Source of the DNA: Gyromitra esculenta
Lineage: Eukaryota; Ascomycota; Pezizomycetes; Pezizales; Discinaceae
Assembly (NCBI GenBank): GCA_038503075.1
Contig: JBCAML010000022.1
Coordinates: 1,178,001 to 1,242,000 of the forward strand
Reading direction: 5' to 3'
Length of the DNA stretch: 64,000 nucleotides
In this document: piece after piece, positions 24,933 through 34,937 of the stretch
How positions within the stretch are numbered: the first letter of the stretch is position 1
How the letters are laid out: each line of letters begins with the position of its first letter
Made by a program: the position numbers and the translations under genes
Notes under the pieces: generated by a model
What the model saw: the letters and a program-made list of their open reading frames with translations, nothing else
Database searches by the model: none
What the model was told of the DNA's origin: nothing

Positions 24933-25016
24933 CGTATATTCGAATAATCCGAGTGAGATATCATGATGCTAATTGCAACCATCGAGTTGACCATAGACGA
25001 CTAAAATTAAAGGCGA
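24933..25016 (+). repeat. R2 direct repeat, copy 1
   Basis: Contains CCGAGTGAGATATCATGAT and GACCATAGACGACTAAAA. It aligns with 25901-25990, which reads CCGAGTGAGACACCGTGAT at the same place; most differences are C to T or G to A in this copy. It directly follows R1 copy 1. Confidence 0.55.
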
Positions 25017-25475
25017 CTACAGAAGACTCTCGCTATAGAATATTGTGAGTAAGAATAAACACACTATGAGAATATGACTTAGCTTCCCGGTCCCACCAAA
25101 TTTTGTATGGCAAAATAAGAATCTTGTTGATAGGTAATATTTTCTGAGCTGCGCCAGGAAAAAGATGTCAGTATATTCTTATATAAGGGCTAGGGTTATA
25201 AAATAGGAGCAATACCAGAGAGTTGCGTTCTTCAAGAGGTTATCAGTGGAAGTACTTCATCGCTTTACTGGACAGACAGGAAGAAGATTTTTCACTCGAT
25301 ACACTTACCTTGTTAACTAAACTGAAGCAGGAGATTCAGATGGAAGCCCAAAAAGCTCGGAGAAGGTTGGATCAGGTACAACGTAGGATCACTATTTTTC
25401 AAGACTCCCGGGTCTGAAGGCAGTGTGCGAGATAAGAATCATATATCATCACTCGGCTTTTATTGTAAGAATAGT

Positions 25476-25661
25476 GTTGTGATATTGGGGCCCGTAGGGA
25501 GGAATAGAGGATTCGATTACTTGCTTGCTTTCGTGCTTGCTAGAGGTGGGCATACGGCCCCTATCTAAATAGCTCTCTCTCGGGCGCCCAAGTGCCCGTG
25601 TGCTCGGGTATCTGTCTCTCAATCATTTCCGACTCCGAAGCCACACCCGTGGAGGCACCCC
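25476..25661 (-). repeat. R1 interspersed repeat, copy 2
   Basis: Reverse-strand relative of 24785-24931, less AT-shifted, with about 25 extra bases around CCCGTGTGCTCGGG. Together with copy 1 it forms an inverted pair about 540 bases apart. Confidence 0.6.
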
Positions 25662-25900
25662 GTATTAGAAAGCTTCTCCAACAAATAAACAGCCTATAAG
25701 GATATGAAAATCCCGGTCCCGACCCTATTCTTACAACCAGAGTCTTCTGTAGATTATCAATACGGCAAAAAGAAAGAAGAGAAAAGAGCTTAACTCGGCA
25801 GGAACAAAGCACTACTTGCGATCAATCCTTAGGTACCTAACCAGGCATTTCCACATATCCCATTAAAGCTCACAATGGGCACCCGCTTGCAGATGAATAA

Positions 25901-25990
25901 AATGCGTACATTCGGATTACCCGAGTGAGACACCGTGATCTTAACTACAACCGTCGAACTGACCACAGACGACCAGAACTAATGGCGGCG
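25901..25990 (+). repeat. R2 direct repeat, copy 2
   Basis: The less mutated partner of 24933-25016. In frame it reads RHRDLNYNRRTDHRRPEL, which may be the remnant of a coding sequence, but I recognise no family. Confidence 0.5.
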
Positions 25991-26500
25991 ATAGCATACC
26001 GGGAAAGTGTACTGCTCGACATACGCAAGAGTATACACTCTACTCAAGACTGGAACATGGTAGGAAAGACGATCCAACGATCCGACGATCCGACGCTATG
26101 TGTGATCTCGTAGATGGCATCCACGACAACTACTTCCAGAACCCAGCTTGGATCTCGAGGAAAGCAGAAGACGGGGAACACTGGCCAGCCTTCAGCATTT
26201 GCTGCATGGCCATCTAGCACACTGCCCTGCTTGCGAGCAAGAAGGCTGCTTTGGTATTCATCGAAGTCGTGGATGGAATCAAGTCTTGAAGAGCGCACGC
26301 TCTCTGCGAGGGTTCGGTCTAGGGTTTCAGTGGATTTCCTGTTAACTTCCTGGTATTTAGAGCCATATCTACCATAGTATACTCCACGTGTATCAGATAT
26401 CAATCGAAATTTAAACAACCCGCCAGCGATAAAAAAGAAGAAGAAAAGCACATCTAAACAGTCCCTCCCCTCCTTCCCCTCCCCTCCCTTCCCCCCCCCT

Positions 26501-27928
26501 CTAGGTACTCTTCTCAATCCACGCATTCATCGCAATCACCAACCTCACCAAATCCCACTCCCCCCTCTCACCCACATAATCGCACACCACGACGCCCGTC
26601 GTGCCATCGCCCGCGCTCCTCCCCGCAACATGGTGCACCGCGAGGTGCTTCGCAACCTCCACATTGACCCTCTGCGCGACCCTCTCCGGCCAGCAGCCGA
26701 CCCTCCAGAAATTACACCCGCTCAGAAAATTCAAAAACAGCGGCTTCCCCCCCCCGTCCCCGTCCCCGTCCGCGTGTGTGGCGGTGGCGGCAGCAGCAGA
26801 ACGCACAAGGTGCTCCTTGACATACTCAATCTTCCGGGCGATACTCGGGGCCTCCAGCACCTCGCAGAAATCCTGCACCCTGCACGTCCCGGCGGGAGTC
26901 GCGGTGTCCGCGGAGTTGTACTGCCAGTCGTCGGCGTTGATGCCGACGTTCCAGCGCGGGCTCGCGAAGCGGCGGAACAGGATGCATTTGCCTCTGACGT
27001 CGCCGAGCCGCGGCACGTGCGTGTCGTCGTCGTCGTGGGTCCACCAGCGGTGTTGATGGGGCTCGATGTATTTCGCGCGGAGGTGGGCGGCGAAGGTCTC
27101 GTCGGAGGCCGAGCCGCGGCCCTCGCGCTTCAGCGAGACGATGACGGACTCGAGCGGGTGGGCGTCGAGGAAGGCGTAGATGCCGCGCAGCACGTCGTGC
27201 AGCCTTTTTGGCGCGGGGGAGAGGGCGATGGGGAAGGCGCCGTGCACGAGGGTCAGCTCGCCGCTGGTCTCGACCTGGCAGCGGATGTCGAGGAAGCGGA
27301 TGCCGTTGGCGAGCTGCGCGGGGATGTCGACGGCCTGGCAGCGCACCGAGGGCAGCGCGCGGAAGCAGGTCGGGCTGTTGTGGGTGCCCGGGATCGAGAT
27401 GGCCGAGAGCGGGGTGTCGTCTCGGAGCCGCGCCTGCCACGAGTCGAGCGCCGCGGTCGAGAACACCGCGAGGTGCGCGTGCGAGCCGTGGAATATCCCG
27501 TTGAACCGCAGCGCCGTGGTCGCCGTGAGACAGTGCACCGCCGAGCTGCCGGACCCCAGGTCCGTCCGGAATCGGGCGCGCGACCCGTCGCGGTCTTCGG
27601 CTTCGAACACGAGACGCAGGACTTCGCCGGCGTTCACGGGGATGTCGGTTTCGGCCGTGCGGAACGGCTGCACGACCACCTGGGCATCGCGCTCCGCAAA
27701 GGCCTTTGCGTTCTCGGCGACGCTGAGGTTCGTGGGCTGGGGCGCAGGCGCGATCCCGGTGGTGCGGAGCACGGCGGCCAGGTGGAGCGTGAGGTTGCCA
27801 AAGTCGGTGAGATTGCGGGCGGTGATTGGGCGGGGGGCCGGCGGCTTGAGGATCGGGAAGCTCGCGATGCTGACGATGGTGAGCGGGGTGGACGAGAGGT
27901 TGCGGAGCGTGAGCTTCTCGGGCGCCAT
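26501..27928 (-). CDS. PI-PLC X-domain protein (bacterial-type phosphatidylinositol phospholipase C-like)
   Basis: A single exon of 475 codons on the minus strand. After an N-terminal beta-rich region of about 160 residues (MAPEKLTLRNLSSTPLTIVSI...), the X domain begins SWQARLRDDTPLSAISIPGTHNS with the general acid/base His at H183. It continues with QLANGIRFLDIR (D214, R216) and the second catalytic His in TLVHGAF (H229). The later FLNFLSGCNFW and the end VVVCDYVGE also fit. This family cleaves phosphatidylinositol or GPI anchors to a cyclic inositol phosphate without calcium. No signal peptide is seen, so it is probably intracellular. The gene is strongly GC-rich in third positions; as a result the opposite strand carries a longer (500-codon) open frame, which I regard as a shadow. 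A divergent start, if any, would be from about 28.0 kb. Enzymatic activity is likely but unproven. Confidence 0.87.
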   Translation of the reverse strand: MAPEKLTLRNLSSTPLTIVSIASFPILKPPAPRPITARNLTDFGNLTLHLAAVLRTTGIAPAPQPTNLSVAENAKAFAERDAQVVVQPFRTAETDIPVNAGEVLRLVFEAEDRDGSRARFRTDLGSGSSAVHCLTATTALRFNGIFHGSHAHLAVFSTAALDSWQARLRDDTPLSAISIPGTHNSPTCFRALPSVRCQAVDIPAQLANGIRFLDIRCQVETSGELTLVHGAFPIALSPAPKRLHDVLRGIYAFLDAHPLESVIVSLKREGRGSASDETFAAHLRAKYIEPHQHRWWTHDDDDTHVPRLGDVRGKCILFRRFASPRWNVGINADDWQYNSADTATPAGTCRVQDFCEVLEAPSIARKIEYVKEHLVRSAAAATATHADGDGDGGGKPLFLNFLSGCNFWRVGCWPERVAQRVNVEVAKHLAVHHVAGRSAGDGTTGVVVCDYVGERGEWDLVRLVIAMNAWIEKST

Positions 27929-28063
27929 TGGGAGCGCTGGAGCGGAGCGGAGCGGGAGCGGGAGGCTGAGGCCGGTGGTGATGCAGGAACAGGGCGGACC
28001 CTAACCCTGGACGAGCCACCAACCCTAGCCCTAGAAAGACACTGGATAGCTGTGCACGCATCG

Positions 28064-28071
28064 TATATAAT
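28064..28071 (-). promoter_or_regulatory. TATA-like element upstream of the PI-PLC gene
   Basis: On the minus strand the sequence TTATATAC lies about 136 bases upstream of the ATG at 27928 in otherwise GC-rich DNA. Nearby (28000-28042) are CCCTAA/CCCTAG units resembling telo-box promoter motifs. This is position-based inference only. Confidence 0.3.
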
Positions 28072-28150
28072 AGCTGTATACACTATCTACATACACCAAG
28101 AACCCTCCACGGATAACACTCTTCAACAGTAAACCCAGTAAACCCAGTCC

Positions 28151-28776
28151 CTAAAACCCACCCCTCCCACAGCACCTGCCCCTCTGCCCACACCCACACC
28201 CTCCCATGCCACCACCGTCACGATACCTAGCATACTCCTCCAGAAAGACCGTCCTCTGCGACTCTGCCCACCCACTCCCACACCCAGCACTGCACCGACC
28301 CGCCTGCTCCGCCAGCGCCAACTGCTGCAGCGTGGCAGCGAATATATACTCTTCGTCCATCATGCGGTCGTGATGTCTCCGCAGCACCTCTGCGACGATT
28401 TCGCGCAGCATGCTGTGGGGGTGGTGGTGGTGTCTGGGGTGGTCGTTGGTGCTGATGGTGACTACGAGGCCGGGACGCTTCACTACTATTTTAGTAGTGC
28501 CTTCGCGGGCGGGGTCGCTGCTGTTGTTGTCATTGTTGCTGTTGTCGTGATGGTGGTGGTGGTGGTGGTGGCCTGCTGGGGGGGCCTGGAGGCTGCCTGC
28601 GTGCTGGGTGGAGATGATGGTGTCGTCGTGGGTGTGGGTGGATCTATTTGGATTAGCAGGTGTGGTAAGGGTGTAGCAGTGAATGCAGGCATGGGGAGTA
28701 GAGGGACTGACCTGATGTGGGCTCTTGGGTCCATGCCGTGGGTGCTATATGCACCGTTCTGATGATGGTGGGACAT
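28151..28776 (-). CDS. Small His-rich protein of unknown function
   Basis: Two exons, 28776-28712 and 28592-28151, give 168 residues. The 119-bp intron has a GTCAGT donor, a GCTAATC branch and a GCAG acceptor. The protein starts MSHHHQNGAYSTHGMDPRAH, then has a run of eight histidines encoded by a CAC repeat, then DNSNNDNNSS. A likely structured part follows (TTKIVVKRPGLVVTI and SMLREIVAEVLRRHHDRMMD, then EEYIFAATLQQLALAEQ), and the end is Gly/Cys-rich. The helical middle looks amphipathic. I recognise no family. The histidine and cysteine clusters could bind metal, but that is a guess. If the intron were retained, a 96-residue Thr/Pro-rich product would result; the spliced form is preferred because it runs straight into the longer open frame. 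Confidence 0.6.
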
Positions 28777-30145
28777 TGCAGGGTCGTATTGTATTGGCTG
28801 GGACTTGTATAAACCGAATGATTGTCTCTGTAGTATATAGCAGTTTCTAACGAGCTGCCTGTGCGATAGAGGTAAGAGATCTGGCTAGCAGCGTCTAGAT
28901 ATGCTCGAGACGTGCTGGCACCTTTAATGCAGCAGAGTCTCGACAGCTCCCTTCACTGTCGATCCAGATCTGGGTGCTGCTCTGGAGAAAGCAATACTAT
29001 CCGTGGGGCCAGACCACCTACTGAAGTTTGTCGAAAGTGGCATCCTCTCCTCGATCGAATTACACAGCGCCCAAATACAAAGTCCACAGTCCACAGCAGC
29101 CACTACTATTTCCCCACAGCACTGAACTGGGCGGGCCGCAACCATAGAAAGACCGTAACACACTGCCCTTCGAGCCCAGCACACGATGAAAACAGAAATA
29201 CAAGCACAGGCTCAGGCACAACCCAGACAGGCTCCACACGAGCCCCATAGTCCCATCCCGCACACCGCTCCGCACCGAGTGACCGCCCGTGACTCGGGCT
29301 AACCGGCAACAGTGCTTGGCGCGCCCCGTGTCTGTGGAGCTCGGCTAATAATAGCGGCGGGAACAACCGAGGACACGGGTTGGACACTCGAGCATGGACC
29401 GTGTCCTCGAAATAGAAAAGGAACAGAGCAGAGCAGAGCAGAGTACCAACGGACGGAATGACGATATTCCCCAGACCTGCATGTTGGATCTCTGGATCGG
29501 GCCGTGGGGCTTTTCATTGGGGCAAGCAACTTCTCCTATGACGGGCTGATGGTTGATGGCCCGCTTCAACTTAGTAGAGCTCCTACATATGCCCTATTGC
29601 TACATACGCAGCGAGGGGGGTCGATAGAACGAGTTCTCAATGTCAACAGTCCAGCGCTGTGTCCGTCCGCCTGGCGAACACCAGTTCGTGGGCAGCCTCG
29701 TTTCGTGTTGTGTTGTGTTTGTTCTGCTGTGCGCGCACGCGCCTGTGCCTTTCTGTCTCTGTTTCGGATCCAATGATTGGCTCTCCAGTTCCCTCCCTCC
29801 CTTCCCCCCCCACTACAAATTTCTGGCTGTTTTGCCCAGATATCGTAAAAGGGTTCGGGGGGGCCAACACTACCTCGAATTCATTCCCCTTACCAGCCTT
29901 GCGTCGATATTGTAAATACCCTGCGCATCCCCTTCCCCCTTCCCCCTTCGCTGTGCTTGACACACTCCTTCCGTCTGATTTCCACTCTCCAAGTCTGGTA
30001 CTTGTGATAGCCAGCCTGCCTGCCTGCCTATTCACTCCTTACTCCCCTTAAGCCAACCCAGCCAACCAGCCAACCAACGTATCGTACCCGCAAACAAACA
30101 AATAAGCACTCAATTACTCAATTCCACACACACAGCAAAGCAGCC
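28777..30145. other. Intergenic region, probable divergent promoters
   Basis: About 1.4 kb between divergent genes at 28776 (-) and 30146 (+). It is rich in C/T and CA/CC tracts near 29.8-30.1 kb (for example repeated GCCT and CCAA units just upstream of 30146), typical of fungal 5' leaders. Several overlapping frames on both strands at 28.9-30.0 kb look non-coding. Confidence 0.5.
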
Positions 30146-31487
30146 ATGGACCCCCCCCTCCCCGTCGCCGCATCAGTCTCCGGCCTGCTCATCATCACCA
30201 CCCACCTCGCATCCGTGCTCCACGCCTTCATCAGCGGCCCGCACGACGTGCCCTCTCTCGTCGGGGACCTAATGGGCGAAGTGCGCGGTGTCGCCGCAGC
30301 GCTGTCGACGCTCCGGGGGCACATATGGGGGGCGGGGGGCGACGGCGCAAGAGCCAGGTCGCGCGAGGGTATGATGATGGTGTCTGCCGAGCGGCTGGTG
30401 GTGGTGCTGACGGGGTGTGTGTGCGTCTTTTCGGAGCTGCAGAAGGAGGTGGTGGATGCGGTGGGGTGCGGCGGGGAGGTGCTGGATAGTGTGCGGTGGG
30501 AGGCGGGGGAGGAGGGTATTAAGGCTTTGCTGCGGAGGGTGGAGGCGTATAGAGCGTTGTTGGATTTGATGGTGGGGGTTGTGGAGAGGTGAGTCTGCTT
30601 GTACTATGCCCAGCCCATACCCAGCCCATACCCATACCCATACCCTTACCCATACCATATCCATATAGCTATAGCTATAGCATTCCGAGGGTTATAGATA
30701 GAGATACCTAACGCCCCCCAGCACCACCCTTGAAGCCGCCCACAAAGCGCTCGAAAAGCTGCACACCACGACCGTCCACTACGACCCACAGCGAGACCTG
30801 CCCCACCACCTACGGTCCCCCGACCCCAAACCATCCCGCAAAAGCCTCCCCTCCTACGCCTCCCTGCCCGGCATCTCCCGCCAGCCCTCACCGAACCTAC
30901 AACTCCCCAGCCCCAACCACCTTAACTACGACCCGCACAAACACTCCTTCTGGAAACCCTGGAAGCCCCGCCCCCGCCCCAAGAGCACCACCTATTCCCA
31001 CCTCTCTGCCATCTCCCTATCAGACATACCGCACGTCCCCACCCTGCACCTCCCGATCCATGCAGCCGATATCGCAAACAGCGGGTCCTACGTCTTCGCC
31101 GCGCCCCCGCCCCCGGAAAACGATACCGATACCGATACTGCAGATGCTGTATCCATCGTCTTCTCACCCCCCCCGCAGAGGCAGAGGCAGAGGCAGAGGC
31201 AGTGTATTCAAGCCAAATGGCATCCGCGCGCGCAGGAACCGCACCCGAATCTCAGCCTGCTGAAGAATCCGAAGGAGGTCGAAAAGTTCCTGAACGAGCT
31301 GTGGGCGTCGGCGTATCAGCACCATCACAGTCCAGAGGAGGATGAGGAAGAGGAGGGGTGGGTAGGAGGGCGGGGTGGAAGCAGGGATAAGGATGGCGAT
31401 GGCGATGGCGATAGTGGTAGTATTCGCTCTGGCAAGACTGGTTATGGGGGGCTCGTGTTTGGGGGGCTTGTTGGGTGGGCTAGGTAG
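30146..31487 (+). CDS. Protein with Fungal_N (STAND N-terminal-like) domain and disordered tail
   Basis: Two exons, 30146-30588 and 30722-31487, give 402 residues; the 133-bp intron is GTGAGT...CCCCAG with CATACC repeats inside. The N-terminal 150 residues (MDPPLPVAASVSGLLIITTH, then VPSLVGDLMGEVRGVAAAL and LSTLRGHI, and a coiled helical end) match the pattern of the Fungal_N domain at the start of fungal STAND/NLR-like and ankyrin proteins. Family members open with a hydrophobic helix and a heptad-like segment and are thought to mediate signalling or death-effector interactions. The rest lacks any NACHT, NB-ARC or repeat domain; instead it is Pro/Ser-rich and basic, then has QR repeats, a short ordered motif (KNPKEVEKFLNELWASAYQ), an Asp/Gly repeat and a Gly-rich end. 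It may be a truncated or adaptor-type member. It is 736 bp from the end of the HET-C gene, tail to tail. Domain assignment is by eye. Confidence 0.65.
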
Positions 31488-32223
31488 TGGGGTAATTTGA
31501 TATCACTCAAGGTGGAAAGGAGGGAGGGAGGGGGGCTGCGGGCTGCGGGCTGTGTCTTGTTGTGCTTGCGTGCTTACGTACGGTATGGTACGAGGTGTCG
31601 CCGTGCTCCGCGGCCAGTGCTACGCTTGAGTTGAGTGCGATCGCGAGCGGCTCGGCTTCTCGTTTCGCGGGCTGGGGGCGGCTGTTGCGCTTAGGTGGCT
31701 GGATGGAAGTCTCGCGCGGTTGGAGGCGCTGGAGGTGTTTTGCGCGGGGAGCTTAAGGATAGCGCTGGTGCCAGCTGTGCTGCCTGGGATCTCCCTGCTG
31801 AAGTAATAGCGGTGGCAGTCAGTTGGTTGCTGTTTCCTGGCTTTCAGCAGCAAAGACGCTTTAGAACTACATGTAGCTAGATACTGTTACAGTTGGGCAG
31901 TCTTGAGCCTTTGGAGGAGGGTGGTGGGACTGGATAAGGGCTGGCCCAGGACCGAAGCCCTGGGTGGTGTAGCATTCTGATATAAATATTCTTGTTTTCC
32001 CAGCGTCGATTCGAGTGACTATCGATGATTGATATAAACTACCTTCAGCTAGAGACTGTCTATCTCATGGTCTAAGCGTTCAGACAGACTTCACCACTGA
32101 AAACCCTGGTCTTGCCCACAAACACAGATCCGTTGGCTGCCACATAACTACGTGTAGCTCACAGGAAGAAGAAGCTCAAACAGAATTTCGTATTCTCATC
32201 CTTCCCTGGAGACAGAGCTGGAA
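31488..32223. other. Intergenic space between convergent genes
   Basis: Shared 3' region of the Fungal_N-domain gene and the HET-C gene. It includes one exact CTACATGTAG palindrome (31867-31876) and a near copy, CTACGTGTAG, around 32150. No gene seen. Confidence 0.5.
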
Positions 32224-34915
32224 TTAATACCCGTACCCGCCGCCACCGCTATATCCACCACCGCTATACCCTCCGCCACTATATCCGCCGCCACCGTGCT
32301 GGCGTTCGCGAGAGCCTTCCCGTCTGTGCTCACGATATTCATCCCCGGAGCCCTCCTCTCTGTATTTTTTGGATTTGGACTTGTCCTTATCTTTTTTCTC
32401 TCTGTTGGCGGGGAGGTTAGCGGGCTGGATAGCAGTGATTGAGGGGAGGAAGAGGGAGAGGTACTTCTTATCCTTGTCCTTGTATTCCTTTTCCTTATGG
32501 CCCCCCTCCTTATACTTATCTTTATCTTTCTTTTCCTTCTTCTCTTTGCGATCCCTATCATCACTACCAAATTCACCCCTGTCAGTAACTCCATTCGCTT
32601 AAACAAGCAACAGCTCCGCTGTAGAGAAAACGAAAAAGATAAAATCACGTAGATTGGCCATACTGGTCGTCGTATTTCTTATCCTTCTTCTCTTTATGCT
32701 CCTTGCCCTCCTTGCTCTTCCCCTCTTTCTTCCCCTTCGTCTCATTAAACCCCTGTCCCGCAGCATTAAGCAGCCCGCCCAACGCTCCCCCGAACGCTCC
32801 CGGAAGCTCAACTCCACCAACCGACACACCTCCTCCGGATGTGCTAGATACGCCGGGGATTCCGGCATAGGGATCGTTCTTCTTGCCCTTCGAGTCCTTC
32901 TTCTTCTTCTTCGTCTTCTCCCACTCGCCGTTCTTCGTCTTCCCGTGGCCGCCGTCGTGGCCACCAGCAAAGACCCCGCCCTCGTGGTTCTTGCCAGCCC
33001 GCACGCCTTCGGAAGAAAGCGAGTCGTTGAGCGAGGCGCCGCGATCAGGGAGCCGCTCGACCCACTTCTGCACAGCGCCAAACATGATATTTTGGATTTC
33101 GGCGTTCGGGTCTCGCAGCGCGGGGTGGTGGAACACGCGGACGATATCGTTGAGGACAAGGTCGGCTGGCGTAGCGGGGTTCTCCCACGCGTACACGATG
33201 CGCGGGACGACATAGCCCAGCACGGCGGCGGCGACTTCGCCCGCGGGGGCGTTGAGCTTGTTGGAGAAGTGGTCCTTGGAGAGGAGGGAGTGGGTCGGGT
33301 CCGAGCATGTCGGGACTGTCCATGGCTCGAACTGGTGCTGCGCGCTCGAGTCGACGACGGCCGACGAGCCCGTTTTCAGCTCGAGCGAGGCCTGGGCGAT
33401 AATGGGGCGGATGTATGGCGCGAGGAGGCCGAGCACAAAGAGCGAGAGGGTGTCGGAAATCTTCTCCACCAGCGCGCTAAGACCAGGGATTTTCTCGATA
33501 GTCGCTTCGATCGCACGCATCACTTTGTCGCGGAATTCGAGGATGGGGTAGATGTCTCTTGCGGTCTTCACGGGGTCGAATCCGGTGTTGGGGACGGCCG
33601 CTGAGCCTGGGGCGCCGGCTGCGCGGGTGCCCTGGGAGGGAGAAATGCGCATGTTTGCCATTTCCTTCGCGTTCGATTCCGCCTCGAGCCGGTCTGCGTC
33701 GCCGGCGAAACCACTCATGTTTGGGAGTTGCCCGAGGAGCTCTTGGAGCATCGACTTTTGCCCGGGCTTTTTGGACTTCTTCTGCTGTTCGTGTGCGTCG
33801 CCGAGGGCAATGTCAAGCTCGTCGACTTCAGTCTGAGAGAACTTGTCTTGCGCTTCTCCTAGGACAGAGTGCAAGAAATCAACTGCGCCGAAGGTACCAG
33901 TGACAAGTGGGAATGCACGCTTTGGCGGAGCTCCACCGTAACCACCTCCATATCCATACGCACCACCAACGGGTCCCCCTAGTGCCATCTCTGTCTGCAC
34001 GCCCGTGTGTGGGAAGACTGCTACAAAACCGAGCTCGCGGAGAACTAACTCGATGTAATTTGTATGGGCCGAGAAGTCCTCAAGGCAGTGGAGAGCCTGA
34101 CCAAGGCAGCGAAGGGCTTCGCAGAGGTCGGCCTCGTGTTCAGCAACACCAGCTCCGCCGGAGGTGTAGAGACGGCCAAAGTGGATGGAACGTATAAGAG
34201 AGTGCTTGACGTAGCCCGAAGAGGTCGCCCAGCCACCAGCTTCGTTGGCAATGTAGTTTTTCATCCCAGTTGCTGGGTCGACTTCAAGTTCCGCGGGATG
34301 GACAGGGGGACGCAGGCGCGCGTCGTAGGTGCGGGCATCCATATTGTCGGCATAATCCTTGGGGTTGTCTGCGATATTGCGTTAATATTGGAGATGGCAT
34401 CTCATGAAGCTTGAGAACCAAGTAAAAAGATAGCAAGATCGTCGATAAGAGCTGGTGATACAAGAAATATTTTTTGAGGGAAGATAATGTAGAAGAGGGG
34501 CTGGATATCAATATCACTTACCAATATGTTCTTCGGGCCTATAAACGCCCAATCTCTCCTCTGTAACCTCAAATTCCCCAGTCGCGTACCCGAAGCTCAA
34601 GAAGCTCAAGACCCAAACCAGTATCCTTATCGTATCTTTATTCACGCTCTTCAAAGTTCCAACATCCAGAGCTTGCGAATAATCACGCAACCAATTCCCG
34701 AAATAAACCCTGCGAATATTCATAGCGGTCCATTTCCCACCCCTCAGCGCCAGCAACATCTTCAGCGTATCTTCGATATCGCCATGACGCCAGTTCTTGC
34801 CTTCAATCTTGGCAATGGATGCAATGTTTCCTGCGCCAAAGGCAGCAACAGGGGAAGCGAGCACCAGGATAGCTAGGAGAGTTAGGACCGTAAAGGTCGC
34901 AGTGGGGATTGCCAT
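32224..34915 (-). CDS. het-C: HET-C heterokaryon incompatibility protein
   Basis: Four exons on the minus strand, 34915-34522, 34368-32649, 32578-32465 and 32401-32224, give 801 residues. Residues 1-25 are a signal peptide (TVLTLLAILVLASPVAAFGAG). The conserved Het-C core follows: NWRHGDIEDTLKMLLALRGG, FGNWLRDYSQALDV, then across intron 1 HIGDNPKDYADNMDARTYD, and GQALHCLEDFSAHTNYIELV. The His/Asp pattern (HGDIED, HCLEDFSAH) resembles the zinc phospholipase C/S1-P1 nuclease-like fold proposed for this family. The tail is Lys/Asp-rich (KDKDK blocks) and ends in GGGGYSGGGYSGGGYSGGGG, like the glycine-rich C-terminus of Neurospora HET-C. The last intron (63 bp) is a multiple of three and could be retained; I splice it because its borders and GCTAAC branch are good. 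In Neurospora, different het-c alleles trigger cell death after hyphal fusion. Allele type here cannot be judged. Confidence 0.92.
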
Positions 34916-34937
34916 GGTTGTGAGCAGTGATTTGGAC

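Larger units (their letters stand above)
23511..26500. other. Repeat-rich interval without a supported gene
   Basis: Holds two copies of the R1 repeat in opposite orientation and two direct copies of R2. The R2 copy at 25901 lies at the start of a 62-codon frame (25925-26113, +) followed by short coding-like fragments in other frames up to 26377, possibly a broken gene that I cannot name. A 64-codon frame at 25223-25417 looks like a coiled coil but is isolated. The stretch 26462-26503, abutting the PI-PLC stop codon, is an almost pure pyrimidine tract. Confidence 0.5.

Noticed and set aside
26826..28061. 411-codon minus-strand frame in another phase
   Set aside because: Arg/Pro/Ala-rich shadow of the same PI-PLC gene.
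26630..28132. 500-codon plus-strand open frame
   Set aside because: It is antisense to the PI-PLC gene. Its sequence is Arg/Gly/Val/Glu-rich with no domain, as expected of a shadow of GC-rich third positions. The minus-strand frame has catalytic histidines and a clear family.
32654..33604. 316-codon plus-strand frame
   Set aside because: Antisense shadow of the HET-C gene; no domain.
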